A DNA stretch of 64,000 nucleotides from Nereocystis luetkeana (taxonomy: Eukaryota > Sar > Phaeophyceae > Laminariales > Laminariaceae), in assembly GCA_031213475.1 (NCBI GenBank), contig JARUPZ010000002.1, positions 5,031,049 to 5,095,048 of the forward strand. The letters run 5' to 3'. Shown in pieces: positions 21,000 through 32,455 of the stretch. Within the stretch, counting starts at the first letter, position 1. Every line of letters starts with the position of its first letter. The notes below the pieces were generated by a model that saw only the letters and a list, made by a program, of their open reading frames with translations, did not search any database and had not been told where the DNA came from. Made by a program: the position numbers and the translations under genes.

Positions 21000-23830
21000 C
21001 CCTTGGTAGGCAGAACAGCCTTCTTCTGCCCAGCTCTTATAGTTCCCTCCTCAGCATCTACGTACCAACCCCACGCCATTGGCATCAACCCTCCCTCTCC
21101 TTCCCTTCTTCATCTCATCTCTTGGCGGCCCCCAAAACGCGAGCTTGAACCAGCGCACTTGGCGTGAGAGCGCAACCTGAGAGGTCACTGAAACTATATG
21201 TAAACGGCGTTCCTTGCAGATGCCTTTCTTGGTCATTGCCCCCCGATCCCTTCCTCCGACCACACTCGTCGCCAGCTGATCGATTAAATTCGCTTGCTTC
21301 CCTTCCTAGACACCCACAGCTTTCCACCGCAAGGGATATTCATGGTTGCGGTGGTCGAAGGACACATGTCCCATGAGGGCGTATTGGTTGCGCTTTCGCG
21401 TCTCGGAAGTTAAAGCACCTGATCCATCTTGGTCAGCACTTCCACCTCGCGGGTGAACCCCCGCTCGTGGGGTCTGCGTAGGTGAAGTCAATTAGTATGC
21501 TCTTCTGTCCGAAGTCCGGTGCCGGCGCGTCTTGGAGGCCTTCTCTCTCGATGACGATGTCCATACTTACGTAGACCCCTGTCGGCGTTAAAGGGCGCGC
21601 CGCTTTCCACTTGGTGGAGGACGGGTATCCGCTTCAGAAAACGGGAAGTCGCGTGGACCTACGGCTGGTGTTGGTTTCCCTGCGCCCCTGCGCAGTCGCA
21701 CAAACGTTCATGTCGCGTGCTGGCGTCCGCTGTACCACAGGCGGGGCACGTCGCCGCCAAGTGCTAATCGATCCCCAAATGCCGCCGCCCTGTGTACGGG
21801 AACTCCCTGGTTGGTATGACGCGTTGAGCGTCCACCGGTCTCGCTCATAACCACGCGGCAGCTCCTGATCCTGACTTGCTCCGTTACCTGGCCTTCGCGC
21901 ATCCATGCGCATGGATGGCATGGATGGAGAGTCCGTCAAGAAATGTGATGAACCGGTCGTACCGCACCCGGATAACCTTTCCCGCAGTTTTTCCCTGGGC
22001 TTTGTGGCAACTGGTGGTCTCAGCGTCGCGTGCTGTCAACACCTCTCGATCCGAATTCTCGGATAGGCTTAACTCCTCAGGTCGGAAAGCTTTGTCCATC
22101 CAGCCCTGCGGCACTAGTTCGCCCACCTCCTCTTCCGTGACTCCGCCATCATCTCGGAGGCCTCGCACTCCCTCCCAAATGCTGGTCACCAGTTCCGAAC
22201 CTGGTAGGCTCCTCCGCCCCTTCTCCCCCAGACTGTCAGAAAGGTCAGCCAGGACTGCGGGTAGCGTCACCACGAAGCTCCCTGCCGATGCAGACATCCT
22301 TCTCGCTTCTGCCGACGACATCCCGAACCCCCCGGCCCCCGTTGTTGACTAGCTGGTCTGCGCACGTTGGCGGGGTAGGAGCGTAAGCCGCTCCGCCGTG
22401 CACCCCTCCTCGAAGAATGACGATTCCTCCGACGTTCCAGCTCAAGAAAAATTTCGAGCATCCACATTGCGCCATTGTCTACCCGTCGACAAGCTGGCAG
22501 GGACGGTTCTGGGTCCACCCCCCGCTCGACATACGCCGTTCGCTGCACCATAGAGCCGATGGCCATGAAGTTGGCCGCTTATTCATCTGGCATTCGAGGC
22601 ATCATCCGCGCGAGTTGTTCCGCCCCCCCGCGATCCCTATGGCGATCGTTAACGAAAACTCGTCAGCGCCAACGGGTATCCCAACCATCTTTACCCCTCC
22701 CTCGTCCGCGATGCCGACACCCACCCCTGCTAAAAGGTATATCTCTTCCAGCGTGGGCACGGATCCTTTCTGGGCCAAGGCAACCGTCGTGCCCGGGATG
22801 AGGTATATACCCCTCGCTGTCAACTCTCGCTGGAGGAAGGGCACCATTCCCACCGTCCCGGGTGATATCTGGTCGACCTCGAAAATGATGCCGTCGAGGT
22901 ATACACAGGCTTCGACCCCCTGCGACTCGTATTATCCCCGAACCAGTCGCCGGCCGCAGCGGCAGGCAGGAAGAACAGAGCCGGCCCCAAAGGGTCTCCT
23001 TGTTGCACCCCACGGGAGCATTCGAGCTTCGTCCTTTCTCCCGAGTCCATCTAGAAGAACGCTGAGGCGGGCCCTCACCTTAGCACTTGGCTACGAAGCT
23101 CGTAAGCGATGGCGTGCAAGCGACCACCTGCTCAACCTTGACCTTCCGTAGGGCCGACTTAAATGCCTCAGACGCATCCGTTTGGATGATCCAGTTGCCT
23201 GCCTCATGATGTATTCAGGCACGTAACGCTACATGCTCCATGCCTCCCAACACCCCAACCCCATACTGCCTTGCTTCGAGGTTGAAGTCCTCCATACGCG
23301 GTTTCCGCTCCCTCATAGTCCCTGCCACAATAAGGCGCCTCCAAGTCATCCCACACAAACCGGGCGGAATTTTTCCCCCAGGTCCGTGAGGTTTTACTGC
23401 GGGAAGAGTTCCCAAAACTTTGGCGGGAAATCGTCAGGTTGGTCCACGATCCTCCTCCAGAGGGCTTCGATGCCGGCGCCGAAGAGTTCTTGGCGAAATT
23501 GGGTGCTGATGATGGACTGTAGGTGCGAAAGGCGCAGGCCTTCCCTCCTCACTCCTGATAGTGCGTTCCGAGAGTTGATGACGTTGGAAGCCATCATAGG
23601 GCTAAACTCTCCTTCCGGGCGCCACGTGGGGTCACTCCCTTCCTCTGGTTCGGTCACACTTGCCACCCTAGCTGCCGCCACTGCTTCCTGGACGGAGTTT
23701 CGGTCTTCTTCCGAGAATTTCGTCTTCACTACAAGTGCTGTCCATGCACTTTCATTGCCGGGCGCGCGCGGGTCGGCTAGAAGGCCCCGCGCTGCTACTG
23801 TTGCCCCCCTTGGTGCCGCCGCGCTGATAC
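21000..23830 (-). mobile_element. LINE copy 1, 5'-truncated and decayed
   Basis: A non-LTR retrotransposon on the minus strand that shares coding and 3' sequence with 54.6-57.9 kb and 60.4-61.3 kb. The upstream edge near 23825 falls inside the coding region (match to the second copy starts at VAARGLLADPR), so the 5' part is missing. A cluster of TACCAGGTA words lies at that edge (23827-23866). The 3' part runs to about 21000. Confidence 0.8.
21300..23825 (-). pseudogene. LINE reverse transcriptase with nuclease-like C-terminus (copy 1)
   Basis: Order on the minus strand: a leader (ELFGAGIEALWRRIVDQPDD, near 23420-23490); a short block CVGMTWRRLI (near 23340); the palm Asp region WIIQTDASEAF (near 23170); GVQQGDPLGPALFFL (near 22985), the usual RT motif B; then VYLDGIIFEVD near 22895, where the YxDD box reads YLDG. 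Further on comes a conserved block ending VGIPVGADEFS. Near 21490-21580 the C-terminal region reads MDIVIEREGLQDAP then QKSILIDFTYADP, which suits a PD-(D/E)XK (restriction-like) nuclease of R2-type LINEs; that assignment is inference. The reading frame changes several times and stops interrupt it. The second catalytic Asp of the RT is lost, so this copy cannot be active. Confidence 0.75.
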
Positions 23831-23930
23831 CAGGTATATACTCGTACGCCATACCTGGTATACGCTCGTATAATCCCTGATACATGTGTGCAACGCAAAT
23901 TGTGGGAGGACAGAATGAAAACATAACTGT

Positions 23931-24629
23931 TTCTTTTTTTGTTTGCCTTAAATTTCTTCTTTCGTCGAATGCTTATGAGCGATCAGCGTTGAAGCTCGTG
24001 CTGCGAACGATCGGGCGTCAACACGCACAATTATTGGCAGACGCACTACGACTGACTGTAAAGAATAGAACAATAAGATGGATCACGAAACGGCTGTGGA
24101 GCGAACTGTACATATACCAGTACTATACTGGTACACGAAGTATACCGGCAGTATGGTCGAATCTTTACTCTTTCTAGCACGGGGGGGAGGGGTGGTAGGT
24201 AACCGTGGTACAGTAAGATATATTAGTAGGTAGTAGTGGCGGTAGTAGCAGTAGTGCAGAGACTATTGAACGTATCAGGTGTTCACTATAGATCAATGAC
24301 ATCCACTGAGTCGGGGGTAAACAACATACCAGGTGTCAGGTACTTGACAACCGGAAATAATCACTCTGCTCACAAGGCAGTTTCCCCCCCCCCCCCCCCC
24401 CTCTTTCTCGAAACAGCGAGGCTGCACGCCCCCTTCCCACCCCCCTCCCTCCTTTCTCGAAAAAGCGAGGTATCACATTTGGGCGAAAAAAGCTACCGGG
24501 CGCCAGTTGAAGGATGATTATGTAACTTGTGCTCTACATTGTTGGGCATAATGCGTACGTACACGTACGAAATGCGTGTAGCATCCGTCGTATTCATATT
24601 TGCGTCCCCGCCGAATTCCGCATTATACC
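23931..24629. other. No recognisable gene
   Basis: Holds GTA-rich sequence near 24220-24260 and a poly-C run at 24385-24401. No domain, RNA gene or clear repeat copy is seen. Confidence 0.5.
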
Positions 24630-24726
24630 TTAACCCTTTTAGAAACGTAGTCCCGTTTTGGGGACAAACTACTTGGGATATGACTGGTTTGTCCCCAAAA
24701 CGGGACTGCTGTTCTAAAAGGGTTAA
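24630..24726. mobile_element. piggyBac-like hairpin element P, best copy
   Basis: The element begins TTAACCCTTTTAGAA and ends TTCTAAAAGGGTTAA, and an inner pair, AGTCCCGTTTTGGGGACAAA and TTTGTCCCCAAAACGGGACT, gives a nearly complete hairpin. TTAA borders with CCC...GGG ends are the signature of piggyBac elements. At 97 bp it can only be a non-autonomous MITE. Confidence 0.8.
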
Positions 24727-24856
24727 GGGGGGCATAGGAGCCTCAGAAAATTTACGGTGAGCTTCTATCGTAGAACGCCTTACAGGTTTAGGAAAAAGGA
24801 AGGAGCGGAGATTCATTATTATTCCTCTCCTGCCTTCTTCGCATTTCTCGATAAAC

Positions 24857-24965
24857 TATTACGGGGGACCACAGTTAACAGAACCAAATATTGTTAGTAA
24901 AAATGGTTTAATATATAGGTTTTTATGTATATCATGGGTCCTATTAACTATGGTCCCCCGCAATA
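24857..24965. mobile_element. MITE family A, copy 6
   Basis: Ends TATTACGGGGGACCACAG and CTATGGTCCCCCGCAATA. The interior AAATATTGTTAGTAAAAATG and ATATATAGGTTTTTATGTAT match copies 4 and 5. Confidence 0.9.
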
Positions 24966-26404
24966 AATAAAACGACAAAGTGCCAGCCGGTAAAATTGCG
25001 CAGTTTCACAAAAACGCGTTTGTTTTCGTTTTCCGCTTGCTTGTGTCCCAACCCTCTCTCGCGTCCCCTCGTGCCCCCTTGTCGTGGTGTTCAGCACCGG
25101 AAATTCAACGGCACATTAACCTTATGCAAACAGTAGTGACCTACCACTGATTAAAAAAATCCCGGCAGGGGAAAAGGAGGGGAGGAAGGAATTGCGGTCC
25201 CAGAGAAAAATATTTCGTGCCCGCAGTTTTTCGATAGGTCGTTTTTTCTTTTCAAGTCAGGAAACACCGTGCGACAGCGTGAGTGATATCATCATGATAC
25301 TGGGCACGTCTCCATACAGACCCTATTCCGACTACTGCAATTTGCGGTCCGGAGCTACACCCTGTAGTACGTACCCCCGGCAGCCAAAAAAAGCCGTCTC
25401 ACGTGATCGATGCAGTAAATATAAAAAAAAAACCTTGTCTTTTTGCTAACGTTTCCTCTCTGAAGCCCCGCAGGGGCAAACCCTAAGTACGTGCGGTACT
25501 GTAGTACCGTTGTATTCATAGCAGAACTGTATAACACGTGTGATATGATAACACACACCCTGCGACGATTTTATCAGAGCCCGATTTTTTTTCCCGCACC
25601 AGGTAATAGGGCGCACCCGAAGGACACATGGCGGCGCTTCTGAGCGGATCTCGTCGAGATATGTTTTCCATAAACAAAAGCGTCACTTGGCATGTGCTAT
25701 GCCCCCGCTGTTCAGAGAAAATCGGCTTCGGAATTTGTGGGCGGGGGTGCGTTATCTTATTACAGGGGCGTGATAACAGTATACGGTAGGTAGTAGTCTT
25801 TGAAGCCGGCAGTAGTCTACTATGGGCCAGTACTACTGATGCCAGCAAAAACAAAGAGAAGCGAGACTATGTGGCGACACGCGGTCAGCAAGGGCGAGAG
25901 GGATGGACCGTTCCGAGACACGCAAGCGGAACGGCGTAGTGGCACGCGGTGAGCAGGGGAGGGAGGGATGGACCGTTCTGAGACACACCCACCGATAATA
26001 TCAGTATCGAGGCGGTTTGGCCCCTGAGCCTGCCCACTGCTTGTAGGCACACAACATTTGACATTCTGATCTAGTTGTCTCGCACCACGTGCGATACGTT
26101 CGTAGTTTTGTAACTACTGAGTGCTATTATCGTTTCGTTAGCCATCTGGCATCCGTGTTGCGTGGGAGAGAACTCACGACGAGAGGACATAATACCCTGA
26201 CCACAAAAAATAACAATCTTGAAGCGATGCTTTTCCAACAACCAAAATTCACTAAAACTACACTAGATGTACCTCGCTCTCCTCCTCCTCCTCCTCCTTC
26301 GAACCCCACCCCTTCCAGTCGCAAGGGCCGAGTGCCCCTCCCTGATCACTTTCTGAAGAAGTTTCCTCTGTATCAGGCGAAAAAAAAGAGCTATTGAACC
26401 TTTG
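24966..26404. other. No recognisable gene
   Basis: Contains a two-unit repeat of about 75 bp around AGGGATGGACCGTTC(C/T)GAGACAC (25900-25990). No coding domain or RNA gene is seen. Confidence 0.5.
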
Positions 26405-26480
26405 AGGACTGCAGCCCCGTTTGGGAGACAAACTACTTAGACCTTGAGTGGTCAGTCCCCAAAACGGGACTGCAGTTGCA
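26405..26480. mobile_element. piggyBac-like hairpin element P, copy
   Basis: GCAGCCCCGTTTGGGAGACA faces GTCAGTCCCCAAAACGGGAC with a TACTTAGACCTTGA centre. The outer arms (AACCTTTGAGGAC, GTTGCAAAAGG) are worn. Confidence 0.65.
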
Positions 26481-27384
26481 AAAGGGGCCACCCTCTTGAG
26501 ACGCCGAAAGGGTAACATTGACGATAAAAAGTAGAGATTACAGCAAAACGACCAATATGTTGTTGGGGCATGTTACGAATTGTTGCCCGTGTTTACGACG
26601 GAAGGAATCGTGCGGCGCGGACGCAACGTTGTCCTGCCCATGCTGCTCGTGGACGGTCGACAACACCAAAGTTATCATTGATTAGGTCACCATCTCGGGC
26701 GCTCCCAACGGGGTCAACACGAACAACACACGCACCGCTCTCTGTCCGGAAATGCACCTAGGAAGTGCTTGGGGGTATTAACTTTTTATCAATCGTAGCG
26801 CCCCGCACATTCTGCGGACAGCGTGGAGTAAGATAACCCGATGCGACTGCGGTAAGTGCGTGCCTGGTACTTCTCATACCGTACAAGTACTACCCTAGCA
26901 AAGCAGCTGCACACACCGTCAAGTACAGCGGTAGGTGCAGCGTGTAGGTGCAGTGCCGCCACTGTACTCCTGCGGTGGTACTATAGAAAAACGGTAAAAC
27001 ACATTAGTTCTCCTGCGGTGGTATACAGAAAAACAGTAAAAAACATTATGCCCGTCCGTGGAATCGACACCACCTCGGTGTACGTAAAAAAACAACGCAT
27101 AAGAAATCAATCCTTACCGCCAAAAACAAAAACTCCCCGTGGGGGCTGTTGTATTAAAAACCGTGCTATCTCTGCCCCCGGTCGTTACCACTAAGGTCTT
27201 TTATATTCGTGTATTCCGTATTAGTTATGCGTCAGGCCGCGATAGAGGAGGTCCCTTAACGCTAGACGGTTTCCACTATGTGGAGCTTTATCCCCCACAC
27301 AATACCCGGCCAGGGGGGTATACGCGTGCCTGAGTTCCTCAGGCCCCCTAACATTTTTACCACTCCAGAATTCCAAAGCAATTG

Positions 27385-27955
27385 TCCCCAGTAAATGCAG
27401 GGCTCTTCACGGGCCATGAACCCACCCGCTGGTCGGGTCCTCGGGAGGTTTTCAAATCTCACGGGTTGGGTCGGATCGGGTCGGGTCGGATCAGATAGGT
27501 GTCGACAGCTCACACAACTTGCAACCGCGCCCGACCCGACCCGACCCGATCCGACCCGACCCGACCCGACCCGACCCGACCCGACCCGACCCGACCCGAC
27601 CCGACCCGACCCGACCCGACCCGACCCGACCCGACCCGACCCGACCCGACCCGACCCGACCCGACCCGACCCGACCCGACCCGACCCGACCCGACCCGAC
27701 CCGACCCGACCCGACCCGACCCGACCCGACCCGACCCGACCCGACCCGACCCGACCCGACCCGACCCGACCCGACCCGACCCGACCCGACCCGACCCGAC
27801 CCGACCCGACCCGACCCGACCCGACCCGACCCGACCCGACCCGACCCGACCCGACCCGACCCGACCCGACCCGACCCGACCCGACCCGACCCGACCCGAC
27901 CTGACCCGACCCGACCCGACCCGACCCGACCCGACCCGACCCGTGAAGATCCCTG
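27385..27955. mobile_element. CAGGG-ended (hAT-like) element T with expanded satellite core
   Basis: The left end CAGGGCTCTTCACGGG (27399) and right end CCCGTGAAGATCCCTG (27941-27955) are inverted repeats. The left flank inside the element (CGGGAGGTTTTCAAATCTCA) matches the inside of the short copy at 12545-12724. Between them lies a long CCCGA array. The element is therefore the same family, with an internal pentamer amplified. Confidence 0.65.
27529..27943. repeat. CCCGA pentanucleotide array, about 83 units
   Basis: Almost perfect repeats of CCCGA, with CCGAT near the left end and CTGAC near 27901 as the only changes I notice. All six frames are open. The resulting five-residue repeats (for example RPDPT on plus, GSGRV on minus) are artefacts. 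Confidence 0.97.
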
Positions 27956-28124
27956 AAAAAAAACGGGGGTGCAATACATCTCTATACCTCACCCAACACT
28001 CGGATTTCGTAAAACGGAAGTAAAAACATGCAGTCCGGTGAACAATCCCCGTAGGCTGTATATATATAGAACCTACCAGGTATAAGAATAATTTCAAATA
28101 ATAACACAACAACACCACATGTGG

Positions 28125-28400
28125 GATTGCTAAAGACAGCACCGCAAAACGCACAAACGAGGATTGCCAAAAGACAGCCCTCACACAAACGGGGATTGCC
28201 AAAAGACAGCACCGCTAAACGCACAAACGGGGATTGCGAAAGACAGCCCTCACACAAACGGCGATTGCGAAAAGACAGCACTGGAAAACACACAAGGTGG
28301 CATTGCAATTGCTAAAGACAGCACTGGAAAACACACACAGACAGGGGTTGCACAGCACAGCACTGCAGAACACACACATGGGGACTGCGAAAGACAGCTG
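28125..28400. repeat. Minisatellite, unit about 30-35 bp
   Basis: At least eight units built on GGGGATTGCGAAAGACAGC followed by CCTCACACAAACG or ACTGGAAAACACACA. Unit length and sequence vary along the array, and spacer and repeat are not distinct. It is not a CRISPR array. Confidence 0.85.
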
Positions 28401-28667
28401 GGTAGTTTCCACGGTTCAGGAGCCCCCGCCATGGCGTACCGTGGCATGCTCGTATGGCACTGACCGCTCAGAAAAATGATGGGCGACTAAAGCGTGCCCC
28501 ACCCCCCCCGCGCTACCGGACGCTGTGGGAAGCACTATTAATAGTCAGTGATTAGTCACACATCCAGCTGGAAAAAAAACTAGAATAGGCAACGCCAACC
28601 CTGCCCCCCATATAACTATCGCCATGCATGAAAATGAGTACCCCCCTCGCCCCACCCCCCCCCGCCC

Positions 28668-28860
28668 GCCCCGCAAGCGAGTCTTGGCGGGGATGAAGCT
28701 CACCCTTCGGGATACTCGACGAGCACATCGCGTTTCGCTTCTCGCTTGGTGCAAGCAGTCAATGTCTGCCTGGTCGGTGCAAACCCGACGTGCCCGGTCC
28801 CAATACTGTAGATATGCGAGGGTCTATGGTCTTACGACTACAGACGTGCAATGCGTGAGC
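28668..28860 (+). repeat. Dispersed repeat family F, diverged copy
   Basis: Shares GTCAATGTCTGCCTGGTCGG, GCGAGGGTCTATGGTCTTAC and GACTACAGACGTGCAATGC with the 53.5 kb copy. Poly-C runs stand at both ends. Confidence 0.65.
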
Positions 28861-29284
28861 ACCCCCCCCCCCTTCGCTCTTCTGCCTCACTCAATGCCTA
28901 GAAGGGGGCATGTCACGCTGTCCGCCATCCCACGCGGGTAGAGAGAGCTGCTGAGGGCTACTGCTGTGGCAAGAAAAAAACGCACCGTTTCAACAACCAT
29001 CTCTTGCTACCCCGCCGGGTAAACATCTTGAAAGCATTCAGTGTTCAATGCCCACTGCCTGTAGAGGGGATGCCTGAGCTGCCTATAAACCTGTCTCAGG
29101 TTCGTGGCATACAAAAATGAACGATATTCCGGACGCCTAAACACCCCACCCCCGAATCGATAACTGGCGAGGGACAAAAAAATGCTCGCTCTGGAGTACG
29201 GCTCGTAGGCGTACATGTGCGGCATGTATGCATCGCACACACTTGTAAAAAACACTGCAATGTGAAGCGCCAACTCGTACAAAA

Positions 29285-29430
29285 ACACACGGAAGAAAAG
29301 AGATTGCAAAAACACAAATGAGGTCGCAGCAACACAGGCGGGATTGCAAACACAAACAGGATTGCAAAACCACAAAAGGGATTGCAACTACACAAATGGG
29401 ATTGCAAACACTGATAAGGTTGCAGCGTCT
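29285..29430. repeat. Minisatellite, unit about 20-22 bp
   Basis: About six units built on GGGATTGCAAACACACAAA. The ATTGCAAA core and A/C-rich rest recall the array at 28125-28400, 1 kb away, so the two may share an origin. Confidence 0.8.
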
Positions 29431-31117
29431 TCGTTTGAAATTCACCGCTGATCAGAAAATGACCCCCCCCCCCCCCCCGTCCCTACCGGACAACACTCGT
29501 GGAAGAAACGACCGGCAACAAGGCCTGTGCCCACCAACACTCCCTTTTTTTTTGCAAAAAAAAACAACAACAAAAACACACACAGACAACAAATTCAGGA
29601 CGAAACCAACTCTATATGGGTAGAGAAAGCAACGCTAACGCCCCCCCCCCCCCCCCCCTCTCCTACTTCAACATCCTTTCTCAATACAGAGGCGGGATTA
29701 TGGGGGCCTGCAATGCTATGCTGCACGCCATGCCACCGGCAAAAGAGCGTCTGCCAAAGATACCGTAACTGTCACTCTCTGCTGCTCTCGTCGTGTCCTT
29801 TCGGTGTCTTGAAAACAAATCAGCGAGTCACACCACGATATGTATATGTCTATAGATAGAGGAGGGTACCTGAGATATTTCGGGTTCTTGTAGAACACAT
29901 TTTGGCCTGGAAAACAAGCAACCGTTTGGGGTCTTATGCTCGTGAGCATAGAACGGCGCTTGTATCCCAGGCCGGAGTGGTATAGCATGAGGAGGTCTAC
30001 ACCTCACCCGCAACTCTGGCTCTTCGATCAAAAAATTGGACTCGTTGGGTAGGTAATCTTCAGATCAATCATCTACAGATCATCTAGATCCTGACCTGTT
30101 GTTCTTAGGTGCTGTGCAGGATCTGTAGAGCACAGATCCAACCAAGGAAACCGGTCGTAGACCACGTACATTACACGGCTCCCCACTAGGCAACATGAGC
30201 TAGGTCATCCGGGTGAGCTAGATCACCCGGATCAGGAATACATGTGTCCTGAAATCTCTAGACCATCAAAGGGGGGGAACATCGATGCTTATTCTGTTTG
30301 TATCCGGACGTGAAACATCGTACTAGCAAACACCCGACAAACACTAAAATTGGCTGGTTGCATGTAGGCACACAGCAGTGGGGCCTATATAAGGCGGCTA
30401 GCATAGGGCGGCCACTCGATACAGAGCGGTTGAAAACCGGTCGAACCGACGGTAACTCTGAATACATCTGTCTCTTCGAATAGGGGCGGCCTCTCGATAC
30501 AGGGCTGCCATAATTACTTTGCCCTATACCGCCTACAGTAGTATAGGTCCCACTACTCGTGCATTGAATGAAAGTGAAAAAAAAACGAGAATCGGGACGG
30601 CAAAAATGTATACCTGGTATATTTCGCGTACCTTCCTCGGTCGAGGACCCCCTGCAGCCTGAAAAATGCCCTCCCCCTCCCCCCCCTCTTCCCTCTCCCC
30701 TCCAGATGAGTGCTCGTTGAAACAACAGGAAACCCAAGTTCTTCTTCCCTGCTGTGTTTCCTTCACGACGTGTCCTGCTGTGAAAACAAACATAAATAAA
30801 AAGGGGAAAAACGACAACTAAACACAATCGGGACCGGAGCTATTAATATCAACGGGGACGCCCCCCTCCCCGCGCCTCATCTGCCCCCGGCATTCAATAC
30901 GAACAGCAAATAATCGGCGCGGGAGCGGGGGGGGGGGGGGGGGGGGGGGTAGGTCACCCCCCCCTCCCTCCTCTAACGAACGCCGTGCAGTTGACGGAAG
31001 AAGCCTCCGGCCACTCCGCGCCGAATCAGACTGAAAAAAGTCACGAGCTCCTATAGCCGTTTTCACCATCACCAAAGTTGAAGCTCCTCCGCTTTTTATG
31101 CCCTTTTCCCCCCCCAT
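29431..31117. other. No recognisable gene
   Basis: Contains poly-C and poly-G runs (29463-29480, 29641-29658, 30928-30949). A stretch of GATC-rich short repeats (ATCAGATCATCT-like) occurs near 30060-30240. No domain or RNA gene is seen. Part of it may be the 3' flank of the bZIP gene. Confidence 0.5.
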
Positions 31118-31904
31118 TTAGCTCTCCGCCATGAGCTCAGCGAATAGGTGGTCTAGGGAACCATCTGCTTCGTCGCTGCTGCCGTCAAAATAGAACGGCC
31201 CCGCCCCGCCGTGCATCCAAGCTTGCGGCTCCGTGCCAACCCCCTCCGTTGCTACTGCTTCCGCTGGGCCTATTCCGTCGCCCCACCCCCCACCTCCGCT
31301 TCCTCCTCCGGCCCACGCCTGCCGAACGTCGATCGATGTCTTCGGTGGTTGCGCGACGGGGAAAAGCATCCCCCGCGCGGTTTGTCTATCTCCGAACCAC
31401 AGCACTTCTCCCCCGTCCGCATACAAGTATGATGATGAGGATGACAATGATGATGTTGATGATGATGACGACGATGGCGATGATGACGCGGCACAATGAG
31501 CGACATCTGACGGAAACGTGAGGGTCAAGGCGGTGGTGTTAGCGGCAGGAGGACTCCTCCTAACTCCAGTAGCGCTTAGATGGAGCCGCATCCCCCCGGT
31601 GGTCGTTCGAGGGGACGACGGAGGAGCGTGGAATTTATAGTCGGAGCCGGCCATACCGCCATTGGCACCACCACCCCCACCACCGCCTCCGCGGTCACCC
31701 CCACCACCCCCGCCGCCGCCACCGCCGCCGCCACCGCCGCCACGCTCGTACAGAGCAGCTTGCTGGCGTAGCTGCCGGTTCTCCTCTTCGAGGGCACCCA
31801 CCCGAACCTCGAGCTGCCCGACGCGGTCGCTCTTGCGCTTTCGGGAGAGGGCAGCGGCCTCCCGGTTCCTCATTTTCCGGGCCTGCGCCCGATTCTCCTT
31901 GGAC

Positions 31905-31947
<43 letters not shown>

Positions 31948-32137
31948 AAGGGAGGTGGTTTTCCGGCGCGGTGTTAGAGTTGCCGCCGCCGACGCGAGGC
32001 GCCGCGACCGCTCTCATGGCCGCGGCGGCGAGCCTCAACCGGGAGGCGTCCAGCTTCTTCCGTCGACGGGACCGGGCCTCCGCTGAGGTGCAGTCGAGTG
32101 GAGGAGACATATATGTCCCGTTAAGTAGATGCACCAT
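31118..32137 (-). CDS. bZIP transcription factor
   Basis: A single open frame of 339 residues ending in TAA. The basic region (about 79-102) contains NREAAALSRKRK, the N-x7-R signature that contacts DNA, and the zipper follows with Leu109, Leu116, Leu123 and Tyr130 at heptad spacing; Asn120 and several Glu/Arg pairs suit a coiled coil. The rest is low complexity: two poly-Gly runs flank the bZIP (about 65-78 and 133-160), then a Ser-rich stretch, and the acidic C-terminus (FDGSSDEADGSLDHLFAELM) could be an activation segment. A nuclear dimeric DNA-binding protein is expected. I chose the first ATG. The frame is open further upstream through a purine repeat, but has no other ATG that I see. 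The poly-Gly parts are coded by GGC/GGT triplet runs and may vary in length between individuals. Confidence 0.85.
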
Positions 32138-32204
32138 ATGGTGGCGGGACCGGCGGCTTGAGGGGAGCGGTGGTGTCTGCCAGAGGACTAGCAGGTTGCG
32201 ACGA

Positions 32205-32455
32205 TGCTCCTTCTCCTTCTCCTTCTCCTTCTCCTTCTCCTTCTCCTTCTCCTTCTCCTTCTCCTTCTCCTTCTCCTTCTCCTTCTCCTTCTCCTTCTCC
32301 TTCTCCTTCTCCTTCTCCTTCTCCTCCTCCTTCTCCTTCTCCTCCTCCTTCTCCTTCTCCTTTTCCTTCTCCTTCTCCTTCTCCTTCTCCTTCTCCTTCT
32401 CCTTCTCCTTCTCCTTCTCCTTTTCCTTCTCCTTCTCCTTCTCCCTTTCCTCCTC
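32205..32455. repeat. CCTTCT hexamer polypyrimidine tract
   Basis: About 250 bp of pure pyrimidine, mainly CCTTCT with some CCTCCT and TTTTCC variants. It lies about 70 bp upstream of the bZIP start codon on that gene's side. Frames of poly-Arg, Gly-Glu, Ser-Pro and poly-Leu here are artefacts. Confidence 0.95.

Noticed and set aside
27510..28202. Long open frames with Arg-Pro-Asp-Pro-Thr or Gly-Ser-Gly-Arg-Val repeats
   Set aside because: They are translations of the CCCGA array, open in all frames; nothing outside the array supports a protein.
28125..28400. Possible CRISPR array
   Set aside because: Units vary in length and sequence and there are no unique spacers between constant repeats; the setting is eukaryotic and no cas genes exist.
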